In this document: in pieces, positions 1 through 6,602 of the stretch
Numbering within the stretch: position 1 is the first letter of the stretch
How the letters are laid out: each line of letters starts with the position of its first letter
Notes under the pieces: model-generated
Seen by the model: the letters and a program-made list of their open reading frames with translations, nothing else
Database searches by the model: none
What the model was told of the DNA's origin: nothing
Source: Rhizobium leguminosarum
Lineage (GTDB): Bacteria > Pseudomonadota > Alphaproteobacteria > Rhizobiales > Rhizobiaceae
Direction of reading: 5' to 3'
Length of the DNA stretch: 64,000 bases
Assembly: GCF_001679785.1 (NCBI RefSeq)
Contig: NZ_CP016289.1
Coordinates: forward strand, 124,001 to 188,000
Position numbers and translations under genes: made by a program

Positions 1-233
1 GCAGGTCGAGCGGATGAACCGGACGATCAAGGAAGCGACTGTCAAGCGCTTCCACTACGACGATCACGCACAACTGAAAAAGCATCTCGCCGACTTCATC
101 GACGCCTACAATTTTGGGCGCAGGCTCAAGACACTAAAGGGCCTCACCCCCTACGAGTTCATCTGCAAAAGGTGGACTTCCGAGCCAGATCGATTCATCA
201 TCGATCCTATCCATCAAATGCCGGGACTAAACA
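1..233 (+). mobile_element. Right end of an IS481-type insertion sequence
   Basis: The window opens inside an insertion sequence. The transposase frame runs rightwards, and the element appears to end at about 233: on the minus strand positions 233-216 read TGTTTAGTCCCGGCATTT, starting with the TGT expected at IS481-family termini. The flanking nuclease-NTPase frame enters the element and stops at 207, so the IS truncates that gene. The left end lies outside the window, so the boundary and family are inferred. Confidence 0.6.
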
Positions 234-238
234 CCTAG
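2..238 (+). CDS. IS481-type transposase, C-terminal fragment
   Basis: This is the last ~78 codons of a DDE integrase-core transposase; the 5' part lies before the window. The frame is open from base 2, so the internal ATG at 14 is not the true start. The visible tail has the usual end of the integrase core: a residue pattern FIDAYNFGRRLKTLKGLTPY followed by a short basic and aromatic tail. That pattern is common in IS481-like transposases of rhizobia. The stop codon lies just past the presumed terminal repeat at 216-233. Function would be cut-and-paste or copy mobilisation of the element. Whether the upstream part is intact cannot be seen. Confidence 0.7.
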   Translation, partial: QVERMNRTIKEATVKRFHYDDHAQLKKHLADFIDAYNFGRRLKTLKGLTPYEFICKRWTSEPDRFIIDPIHQMPGLNT

Positions 239-1622
239 CCTCCTCGTCCGTGAAAGGAACGAGCTCGAAGGGCATGACGCGAGACCTCCCTGTTACGCCC
301 GCCATCCGATGCGGCCGCGCGGTCAAAACGAGCTTGACGCCGTCTATAGGCTCGCTGTCCAGCGATGCCAGAAGAAGTTTGGGAAAGGAGTCGTCTTTAC
401 GATTGTCCGCCTCGAGCTGGGCATTATCGGCGGCGTCGAGGATGAGCAATAGCCCACCTTTCGCAGACTGCTCTTTCACCGCATTGGCTGCCTGGCCCAA
501 ACGCTTTCTTGCTGCTTTGGTCAATGCTATCCGATCACCATCGCCGGGAAGCAAAGGATCGCATAGGCCGCGCGAGGCGAGTTCATTCACAATTTGGATC
601 AGGCCCACCTTCGGTAAATGGCGTGCCTGATCTTCAGAACGATAGGAGCCACCGCCGAAGCAGTCGAAGACGACTACTTCGAAATCACCCACGAGGCTCG
701 ATGCCAAGCTCTGTATGAAGACCGTCTTACCCACGCCTCCATCCGCATGAATAAAAAGGGGCAAACTCGAGCTTTTAACCAAATCGACTACGGTGCCTAG
801 CTGCGAGCGCTCAACGACTTCTCCAACAGGAACGAAGCGCGTGCCGGCTGGAAAGAGATCTTCCGGTTCGCAGCCTAAAGCGTCGAGAACATCTTCTTTC
901 TTGATGAGGTTGTTGCTTTGACCGCTAGGCCCGGCTTTGCCGATCACCAGTTCCTTAAGGCCATGTAATTTTGCTCGTGCAGTGCTGTCCGAACCCGCCG
1001 ACCAATCAGTCAGAGTTCGTTTCAACGCGCCGCTCAATGCCGGAAGGTTCTGTTCAGAGGCACGGAATTCCGTCATTGCGAAAAGGCGATGTGAGCTGAC
1101 GCCTGTCGTGCGGCACAAATTATCGAGGTATCCGAACTGTCTACCAGCCTCATCGTCAGGGCGGTCGAGCCCTGCCTTAAGGGCTTCGATAGCCTTCCAT
1201 AGCGGCTCTGCGAAAGCGGTGTTCGTAACGAAAGAAAAAGATAACTTCGCATCGACCTCGCTAGCGGAATGTTGCTCTTCATAGCCTTTCAGGGTATCGC
1301 CGAATTTCTCGATCGTCTTCTTCAGATAGGACGCTGTTTCTGGCGCAGGATCGACCTGATATTTGAACTGAGCAGTCTCCAGCCGGTCACAGGATGCGAA
1401 TGTAGCGCCCTTGCCGTAGTAAAGCACGAGATCAGCGACCTCTTCGGCTGCTTTCCCCGGAGAGCTCGGCTCTTCCGGGGAAATGCCCTCTACAGCAACG
1501 GCGAAAAGGGTATCCTTTGGGAACACTAATTGAAGAATGCGTCGCGCAGTCCAGCGCTCGTGAAATGTGTGGCCTGCTCTTGAAGCTCGGACGGTGTCGA
1601 TGCGTATGGTGCTGTCGGCCAT
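207..1622 (-). CDS. Avs/STAND-like defence NTPase with N-terminal Cap4-type nuclease domain, C-terminally truncated by IS
   Basis: The 471-residue product has an N-terminal region (about 1-110) that resembles the DUF4297/Cap4 PD-(D/E)xK nuclease fold: a conserved HTFHERW start, an acidic VEGISPEE stretch, VADLVLYYG and then TAQFKYQ, giving an E...D...QxK arrangement. A P-loop (HADGGVGKT, near residue 293) and a Walker B-like LLLILDAAD (near 394) mark a NACHT/STAND NTPase, followed by a sensor-like LTARPHR. In antiviral STAND (Avs) and related proteins a long C-terminal repeat sensor follows. Here the frame runs into the IS end and stops, so the sensor is missing and the protein is probably inactive for defence. 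A weak SD (ggcgga) precedes the ATG. The Avs assignment is inference. Confidence 0.65.
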   Translation of the reverse strand: MADSTIRIDTVRASRAGHTFHERWTARRILQLVFPKDTLFAVAVEGISPEEPSSPGKAAEEVADLVLYYGKGATFASCDRLETAQFKYQVDPAPETASYLKKTIEKFGDTLKGYEEQHSASEVDAKLSFSFVTNTAFAEPLWKAIEALKAGLDRPDDEAGRQFGYLDNLCRTTGVSSHRLFAMTEFRASEQNLPALSGALKRTLTDWSAGSDSTARAKLHGLKELVIGKAGPSGQSNNLIKKEDVLDALGCEPEDLFPAGTRFVPVGEVVERSQLGTVVDLVKSSSLPLFIHADGGVGKTVFIQSLASSLVGDFEVVVFDCFGGGSYRSEDQARHLPKVGLIQIVNELASRGLCDPLLPGDGDRIALTKAARKRLGQAANAVKEQSAKGGLLLILDAADNAQLEADNRKDDSFPKLLLASLDSEPIDGVKLVLTARPHRMAGVTGRSRVMPFELVPFTDEEARCLVPAFDG

Positions 1623-2169
1623 GTAAATAAGCGTCCGCCTTCTGCTAGGCTAAAATCGAAAACGTTCAGAAGGTTAGTAGTTGTGGTCGAGATGCGCAAC
1701 GCCTCTGAAGTGTATTGGCATTTCCGTCGTATTCATGTTCCGATGCTGCCTCTCCGCGATCGTTCCGGTGACCGCGATGCCGGCGTTGCGATCAACGACA
1801 GCGACCGGCAAACCGGGACCACTCACAGGCAACTGTATGGTCTGGTTGGCGGAATTTGGAGAGATCCTGAAGTAACGGTCGCCTTGAACAGAGCTGAACC
1901 GGCGGCGATCTAGTTTGATGACACCAACACCCTGAATGTACGTCATAATAAACTGGTCTTAAACATCAGCGGTCGATGCCGACATGAGCCCGGCGCCCCA
2001 TAGGCCAATGGAAGTCGAAATTTGTCAGCTGTCACGCCAACGTGGCTTACTCGATCAACCATCGCGATCGATACTCAATCGATAGAGGATAGGTTCCGCA
2101 AAGTTTCAATTGACCGTTTCCGATGGCGAGGCGACACTCGCAACCTGGAGCGAGGGCAGGAGGAAAACG
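1623..2169. other. 547-bp stretch without a supported gene
   Basis: Between the truncated defence gene and the DUF551-like gene there are only short overlapping open frames on both strands (longest about 90 codons, 1674-1946 minus). None has a convincing Shine-Dalgarno sequence or recognisable domain. It presumably holds the promoter of the defence gene. I see no repeat or RNA here. Confidence 0.4.
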
Positions 2170-2469
2170 ATGGACGACACAGACCGCTGGCGCGACATGG
2201 CAAGCGCACCGAGAGACGGTAGCCGGATCCTCGTCACGATTCGCCCGTCCGAACAGGGGCCGGCAGAAGTTGATCTCGCCTATTGGTCGAACGGCGATCA
2301 GTTCGCTGCAGAAGGCTGGCGCGCCTCGGATTCCTCGCCCGGGCACATCATCGAATATGCCGAGCCGGAATTAAAGTGTTGGATGCCGATGCCCTCGGCC
2401 AATCGCACCTCGATGCCCTCCCCTTGGGAAGGCGAAGATGACCAGGAGCTTTACGGGTCAGGAATTTAG
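2170..2469 (+). CDS. Small DUF551-like protein
   Basis: A 99-residue protein starting at the ATG at 2170, which follows a strong aggagg Shine-Dalgarno; the longer open frame from 2110 has no such signal. The product begins with a W-R-D-M-A-S-A-P-R-D-G pattern, then has an ILVTIRP strand, a central Y-W segment and a late CWMPMP. This W..M.SAP.DG...W.P.P layout is typical of DUF551-type proteins found in phages and in rhizobial accessory regions. Function is unknown. It stands alone, with no operon partner on the same strand nearby. The family call rests on the motif only. Confidence 0.6.
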   Translation: MDDTDRWRDMASAPRDGSRILVTIRPSEQGPAEVDLAYWSNGDQFAAEGWRASDSSPGHIIEYAEPELKCWMPMPSANRTSMPSPWEGEDDQELYGSGI

Positions 2470-2582
2470 GAAATCACGCCCCAATCACATTGGTTCGTGC
2501 CTCAGCGAACAGGTGCAGAGTGCCGTCCGCCACGACTGCGGCGCGACGAAGTCGCCTGATCAAATTGAGGTTCAACCGTATA

Positions 2583-2646
2583 GCCTTTTGTTTTTATGCA
2601 TGTCGTTGTCCCGGAACCGCTGCACACTTCCGGGCGACATGCATTA
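2583..2646. repeat. Rhizobial palindromic repeat (half element)
   Basis: A TTTTGTTTTTATGCATGTC segment, then CCCGGAACCGCTGCACACTT and a closing GCGACATGCAT. The arms GCATGTCG and CGACATGC pair around a CCGGAA/TTCCGG inner stem. It sits between the convergent ends of the DUF551-like and GGDEF genes. Similar elements occur at 4284, 19222, 49105 and 57577. Confidence 0.6.
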
Positions 2647-2651
2647 GGCGC

Positions 2652-3218
2652 CTACGCCGCGCGCACCCTGTCCCGGCCGCTTAACTTGGCCGCATAGAGT
2701 GCTTGATCGGCGCGTCGATAAAGGTCCGACGCGCTGTCTGACGGGGCGCAGGCGGCGATGCCAGCAGAACAGGTGTAGCTGAAGTCGGGAGATTCAGGCA
2801 GAGGCCGGGAGAAGCGGATCACCGTCAGCATGCACTCGACAATGGCAATGGCGTCTTCCGGCCCGGTTGCCGGCATCACGAGAAGGAACTCTTCTCCGCC
2901 GACCCGACCAAAACAATCGTTGCGGCGAACATTCTGATGAATGCGATGCGCAAAATCGCGCAGGACGACATCCCCGGCATGGTGACCAAGCCGATCGTTG
3001 ATGTGTTTGAAATTGTCGATGTCGAATACGGCAAGGCATCCGTTGTTTCCGTGCTCAGCGGCTACCAGCATGTCGTCGACGCGTGCCATCACAAAGCGGC
3101 GGTTGGCGACACCCGTGAGTTCGTCGGTGTAAGATGCCTTGATCGCCTGATCGCGATCTTGCCGGACAGTCCTGCCATGCGCTCGCAAACTGGTGATGTC
3201 GCTCGCAATGCACAACAT
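2652..3218 (-). CDS. Diguanylate cyclase (GGDEF), 5'-truncated
   Basis: The product (188 aa from the ATG at 3218) is a nearly complete GGDEF domain with the active-site motif GGEEF at residues 107-111 and an RxxD inhibitory site (R98-D101) five residues upstream, as in product-inhibited diguanylate cyclases that make c-di-GMP from GTP. The frame stays open for about 18 codons before the ATG and encodes what looks like the last strand of a PAS domain (ENGTW...CIASDIT). It then meets a stop codon. The gene therefore seems to have lost its sensory N-terminus. No SD is visible at 3218. It could still be translated as a cytoplasmic GGDEF stub, or it may be a pseudogene. Confidence 0.75.
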   Translation of the reverse strand: MLCIASDITSLRAHGRTVRQDRDQAIKASYTDELTGVANRRFVMARVDDMLVAAEHGNNGCLAVFDIDNFKHINDRLGHHAGDVVLRDFAHRIHQNVRRNDCFGRVGGEEFLLVMPATGPEDAIAIVECMLTVIRFSRPLPESPDFSYTCSAGIAACAPSDSASDLYRRADQALYAAKLSGRDRVRAA

Positions 3219-3318
3219 CCAGGTGCCGTTTTCAATCGTGATTGGACATCGGCTGCGACCTGAGCGACGCTGTTATTGGGAGGCGGACCATCTATTTTTC
3301 CGGAGATAGGAGGCCGAA

Positions 3319-3753
3319 ATGGAACAGTACGCATTAGACCAGTTGAAAAGCATCGCAACGGTCAGCCCGACCTGCAAGCGCCTTGAAATGACCCGGCGCG
3401 AACGGCTCGAACGGTGGGCCGAAAGTCTCGAAGGCAGCCCCAGACCGTTTCTCAAGACTCTTCACGAAACCGAATATCAGCCGATTGCCGATCGGCTTGC
3501 TCTCAGGGATGACGGTACACCGATCTCCGTTGCGTTTGCTGATCCAATGCTGCGGGCGGCAGGAATGGAAAATGACAGCTACGGAGAAGCCAAGCGGTTC
3601 TTCGAACTCAGCGATGAGCAATTGCATGATCTTGTGTGCTTCTGCCATTTCGGTGAACGCGTCAGCGCGGCAGTCGTCGCTCGCCGTTTGCGGAAGATGT
3701 CAGGTTCCAAACCAGACGGGTTTTTCGCTCAGCTTCGTGCGTGGTTTGCCTGA
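3319..3753 (+). CDS. Conserved rhizobial protein of unknown function
   Basis: A 144-residue soluble protein with a good Shine-Dalgarno (taggagg) eleven bases before its ATG. It is mostly helical and charged, with an RRERLERWAESLE segment near the N-terminus and a C-terminal half containing FFELSDEQLHDLVCFCHFG and a basic end. There is no signal peptide or transmembrane stretch. I do not recognise a named domain. The gene is monocistronic and is followed by two hairpins (3787-3806 and 3873-3898). The clean codon use and SD make it a likely real gene. Confidence 0.7.
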   Translation: MEQYALDQLKSIATVSPTCKRLEMTRRERLERWAESLEGSPRPFLKTLHETEYQPIADRLALRDDGTPISVAFADPMLRAAGMENDSYGEAKRFFELSDEQLHDLVCFCHFGERVSAAVVARRLRKMSGSKPDGFFAQLRAWFA

Positions 3754-4145
3754 TTGAGGCTAAGAGCCACCATCTGACGTGCTGGTCGGGGATGCATCGA
3801 TCCCCGTCGGGTCGTTGCTCCTGTGGCATCGACTATCGCTGACATTTTGAGGGGGCAGATTTCTGAAGCAGTTGGTTCCTGCTGGTCAGCAGGAACCAGG
3901 TTTTCTGCGCTGGCCGACCGCGCCCCCCAGGGACTTGCGTCAGGGCGTTCACCAGCGGCACCCACATCTATGTCAGCGTGCTGGGGAAAGATGCCTCGCC
4001 GAGCGACTATCCAGTCAGAGGCTTGAAGAGGCCGTATCGCTACTTACCGCCAGCTAACCACGCGCTTGCCATTGTAGGTGATTTAACGGAAAATCCTCGG
4101 CATGGCCCTTGAGGCCTGGGCAGCCTGCCATGATCGGAGAACGCC
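3754..4145. other. Intergenic stretch with hairpins, no gene
   Basis: This 392-bp stretch has a cggggat/atccccg hairpin (3787-3806) and a stronger hairpin at 3873-3898. The open frames through it have poor start signals and no recognisable product. Confidence 0.45.
3873..3898 (+). terminator. Possible terminator hairpin
   Basis: An 11-bp perfect stem (TGGTTCCTGCT paired with AGCAGGAACCA) with a four-base loop is followed by GGTTTTCT. It lies 120 bp after the stop of the 3319-3753 gene. The short T run makes a rho-independent terminator plausible but weak. Confidence 0.4.
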
Positions 4146-4286
4146 GTGCGTCTGAAAAACATTTTGGCCGCAGCAGCAATCGTCTTCATGACACTCGCAG
4201 GATGCGCAACTAGCGGATCGGACAACACAACCTATGCACAGCCGCAGGGGATAGGCCCAGTTCGCGGTGAGATAGGCGGCTACTAG
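4146..4286 (+). CDS. Small lipoprotein, GTG start
   Basis: A 46-residue protein that starts at GTG 4146, preceded by a cggaga Shine-Dalgarno. The N-terminus is MRLKN followed by a hydrophobic stretch and the lipobox L-A-G-C, with the acylated cysteine at position 20. The mature part is only 26 residues (rich in S, T, G, Q, ending GEIGGY). This is the layout of entericidin-like or other very small rhizobial lipoproteins that are exported by Sec and lipidated at the membrane. The residue after Cys is Ala, which does not suggest inner-membrane retention. It is flanked by a palindromic repeat that begins at its stop codon. Confidence 0.7.
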   Translation: MRLKNILAAAAIVFMTLAGCATSGSDNTTYAQPQGIGPVRGEIGGY

Positions 4287-4387
4287 AGCATTTCCGTTTT
4301 TCTTCGAATCACGGAAGTGCTCTATCTCTTTGTTTTCATGCAATTCCGGACGCAAAACCGCTGTGCACTTTTGCTGGAATTGCTCTA
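4284..4387. repeat. RIME-like two-palindrome intergenic element
   Basis: About 104 bp composed of two palindromes: AGAGCATTTCCG paired with CGGAAGTGCTCT, then GCAATTCC...GGAATTGC with an inner AAAACCGC segment. Near copies of the second half occur at 49105-49170 and 57620-57680. The structure matches the mosaic palindromic elements known in Rhizobium. It starts inside the stop codon of the small lipoprotein gene. Confidence 0.7.
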
Positions 4388-4571
4388 GCCCATCGAGAGT
4401 GTTTCGACCGCTTTAGAAACACAGCCTGGCTGTTTGCGACGAACCAACCTCGGCGCTCGATCCGATATCATCGTCGCTGTTCGCGGAGGAAGGCATGACG
4501 ATGATGCTGGGCCGCAGCCGACGGGACAAATGCAGAGGCGTCGGTTCCGTGCGACAGTAGGGCTTTAAGCC

Positions 4572-4793
4572 TCAATACTGTCGAGCATCGAATTCCTCAA
4601 TCGTTTCCGGATCCTGCTTATATTCCCATTGCACACCGTTCAGCCGGCGCCAGATTTGTCCCGATGGGTTTCGGGCTGCGGCGTCGACGAGTGGCACCGG
4701 GAGGAGTGTCTCGTGCTTGTGCCAGAGGGTGACGTCAGTGACGTTGGCCTGCTTGGGCTTCCGGAACAGGTTGAAAAGGAGTGCGAAGTCCAT
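4572..4793 (-). CDS. Small protein of unknown function
   Basis: A 73-residue product that opens MDFALLFNLFRKPKQ and ends with WEYKQDPETIEEFDARQY. It has an amphipathic N-terminus and several Trp/Tyr residues in the C-terminal half (RRLNGVQWEYKQ). A purine-rich GGGGAAAA lies upstream of the ATG. I do not recognise a family. The base composition fits a coding sequence, and the antisense frames across it have no start signals. Probably a rhizobial orphan gene. Confidence 0.5.
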   Translation of the reverse strand: MDFALLFNLFRKPKQANVTDVTLWHKHETLLPVPLVDAAARNPSGQIWRRLNGVQWEYKQDPETIEEFDARQY

Positions 4794-5006
4794 GGCCGAT
4801 TTTCCCCAAGGGATCCGACTATAGGGAAGTTTTTGGTACTTTCAAGTACCATAATTTTGGGAACCCGACGCGCGGAAAATATCGGCGCCACTGCTCACGA
4901 GCAAGCATGCGTCATAGATCGAACAAAGGTCAGCTAAGGGGCCCCGATTGCGAACGCAGCAAAGAGGCCTCTGAGGTAGCACAGACGTCTCCAATTCTAG
5001 AAGCGC

Positions 5007-5213
5007 CTACATATCCGCGTTGTCATTGAACGGCAGTCCGCGGGTTCTCCATTCGTCCCTCAGTATATCTTCCAGGTCCTCGACCGTGAATTCGTCGAAG
5101 TTTGCCCAGAGCTGCACGGCCAGCGCCTTCAAATTCGACGTTGTTTCTGAGTCAGCTTCGGCCGCCGCGGCAAGCCGATAGATTTCCTGGCGGAGTGCAT
5201 CGCTCTCTGTCAT
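5007..5213 (-). CDS. Small acidic protein of unknown function
   Basis: The ATG at 5213 follows a GAGGAG Shine-Dalgarno at the right distance; the longer open frame up to 5357 would overlap the DUF982 gene and has no such signal. The 68-residue product begins MTESDALRQEIYRLAAAAE and is helical and acidic, with a VEDLEDILRDEWRTRG segment near the end. It has no membrane stretch. It lies 64 bp downstream of the DUF982 gene on the same strand, so the two may be co-transcribed. No domain was recognised. Confidence 0.6.
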   Translation of the reverse strand: MTESDALRQEIYRLAAAAEADSETTSNLKALAVQLWANFDEFTVEDLEDILRDEWRTRGLPFNDNADM

Positions 5214-5277
5214 GTCGCTCCTCATGGCACTGCGCCAGCGCCTCCTGTTCGATAGGAGGCAACGAACAAGGTAATCC

Positions 5278-5517
5278 CTAAGTCTGTCGCAGGATGCCGG
5301 CCTCCTTCGCCGCAGCCTCAAACGCAGCTCGCGCTTCCGCACCGGGAACAACGCCATTCGCCGCGTCCAGGCATACCTTCCGCGCTGTCGTGTAGCTCGC
5401 GCTTCTGTTGTCGGGCCAGGATTTCTTCAAAAATGCGACCGCCTCTCGAGCGCTCCTGATGACGTGATGACGATCATCTATCTTCAATTCGACGTTCGCA
5501 TCCCAGATGCTGATCAT
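5278..5517 (-). CDS. DUF982 protein
   Basis: A 79-residue protein of the rhizobial DUF982 family. Features seen: an N-terminal strand with NVELKIDD, a VIRSAREAVAFL segment, the conserved SWPDN turn, then an ARKVCLDAANG helix and the closing EARAAFEAAAKEAGI. The ATG at 5517 follows GGAGGA, while the ten extra codons of the longer frame lack a ribosome site. Function is unknown; the family is multi-copy and nearly restricted to Rhizobiales. A second member lies at 58735-58995. Confidence 0.75.
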   Translation of the reverse strand: MISIWDANVELKIDDRHHVIRSAREAVAFLKKSWPDNRSASYTTARKVCLDAANGVVPGAEARAAFEAAAKEAGILRQT

Positions 5518-5825
5518 GGCGTCCTCCGTGGGGCAGGCTTCCCACAAACGTATATTAGGAAGATCTGTTCCAAGCGGACGATCCGGCCGGAATTTTGGCA
5601 GCAGCTTGAGGCTCTTTCGTTTTAACCCAACAACTTAACCCAACAACCGCTCGCGATAGCCGTCGCTGTTGCGCTGCGTCCTACCGCCGTGCTTCGAAAG
5701 CTTCGCCTTATCTTCGGCTAAGCGCCTTCGATTCGGCTCTGAAGGGCATTCAAGAAAGTGGGTGAAAGGATGTCGATCCGGCCATGCGAGTCACGTCCCC
5801 AAATCGCAAAACGCCCCATCCCCAC
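5518..5825. other. Intergenic stretch before the left direct repeat
   Basis: No gene is supported in this 308-bp stretch. A 13-base sequence, TTAACCCAACAAC, is repeated in tandem at 5622-5647. The 613-bp duplication of the agaL2 3' end begins at 5826. Confidence 0.4.
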
Positions 5826-6438
5826 GCAAAGAGCCCCGCGGTTGTTGCGACCGCGGGGCTCCTTGACGCCTCACCCGGGAGAGGGGTCAGGCGGCCTGTA
5901 CCTTGCGGGCCGTGCGTGCCCATTCGGGCAGCCAGTCGCCGTGAGTGGCGAGCAGATCGTCGACCAGCGACCAGATCTGGTCGAGGTCGAGTTCGGCTGC
6001 CGTATGCGGGTCCATCATCGCGGCGTGGTAGATGTGCTCGCGATTCTCAGTCATCAGCGCCTGCACCGTCAGCTCCCGGACGTTGATATTGGTGCGGATC
6101 AGCGCGGTCAGCTGCGGCGGCAGGTCGCCGATGAAGGTCGGCTGGATGCCGGAAGCATCGACGAGGCAAGGCACTTCGGCAGCGCAATTGGCAGGTAGCG
6201 AGGTGATGCAGCCATTGTTGCGGACATTGCCGTAGATCACCGAAGGCTCGCCGGTCCAGACCGAGTTGATGATCGAGGAGGCATATTCCTTCGACGGCTT
6301 GACCTTGATCTTGTCCGCCGAACGATAGGCCTCCGCCTGGCCTTTCCAGCGCTCGATCTGCTCGATGCAGCGTTTCGGATATTCGTCGAGCGGAATGCCG
6401 AATTTCTCGATCAGGTCGTCGCGACCCTCCTTGATGAA
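5826..6438. repeat. Left direct repeat: duplicated 3' end of agaL2
   Basis: Bases 5826-6438 match 13831-14444 almost base for base (one single-base deletion near 5886 and scattered substitutions). The repeat includes the terminator hairpin and the last ~180 codons of the GH4 alpha-galactosidase. Both copies are in the same orientation and bracket the YcaO-TfuA segment. Confidence 0.9.
5832..5860 (-). terminator. Duplicated agaL2-type terminator
   Basis: A 10-bp GC-rich stem (AGCCCCGCGG with CCGCGGGGCT) with a nine-base loop. On the minus strand it is followed by CTTTGCGT. It is the copy of the hairpin at 13837-13865. Confidence 0.6.
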
Positions 6439-6439
6439 G
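5887..6439 (-). pseudogene. Truncated copy of GH4 alpha-galactosidase (agaL2 3' end)
   Basis: The translated product matches the last ~184 residues of the 13893-15263 protein with only a few changes (for example PANCAAEV for PTNCAAEV, INVRELT for INVQELT). It lacks the NAD-binding N-terminus, the NP motif and the catalytic Cys-His block, so it cannot be active. Identity stops at 6438. To the right the frame continues into unrelated sequence that would encode NHALFKTATDARPHRLF, a chimeric junction. The copy is probably a by-product of the event that inserted the segment to its right. Confidence 0.85.
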
Positions 6440-6537
6440 AGCCGGTGCGGCCGGGCATCCGTCGCGGTTTTGAAGAGCGCATGATTATCAAGCCGCAGGC
6501 CAACAACCGATTCTTAAATTAGCATCGCCGCACGAAA

Positions 6538-6553
6538 AGCTTGCATGCAAGCT
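6538..6553. promoter_or_regulatory. 16-bp perfect palindrome upstream of the regulator
   Basis: AGCTTGCATGCAAGCT is a perfect palindrome 50 bp before the start of the cyclase-like/STAND gene, followed by the A+T-rich TATAAAT. It could be an operator or overlap a promoter of the island operon. This is inferred only from symmetry and position. Confidence 0.35.
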
Positions 6554-6602
6554 ATAAATCGGATGTCCTGAGAAAGGCTTCTGTGGTGTTGGGCGACCCG
6601 GC

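Noticed and set aside
1674..1946. 90-codon minus-strand frame upstream of the defence gene
   Set aside because: No Shine-Dalgarno, no recognisable domain, and several overlapping frames of similar length.
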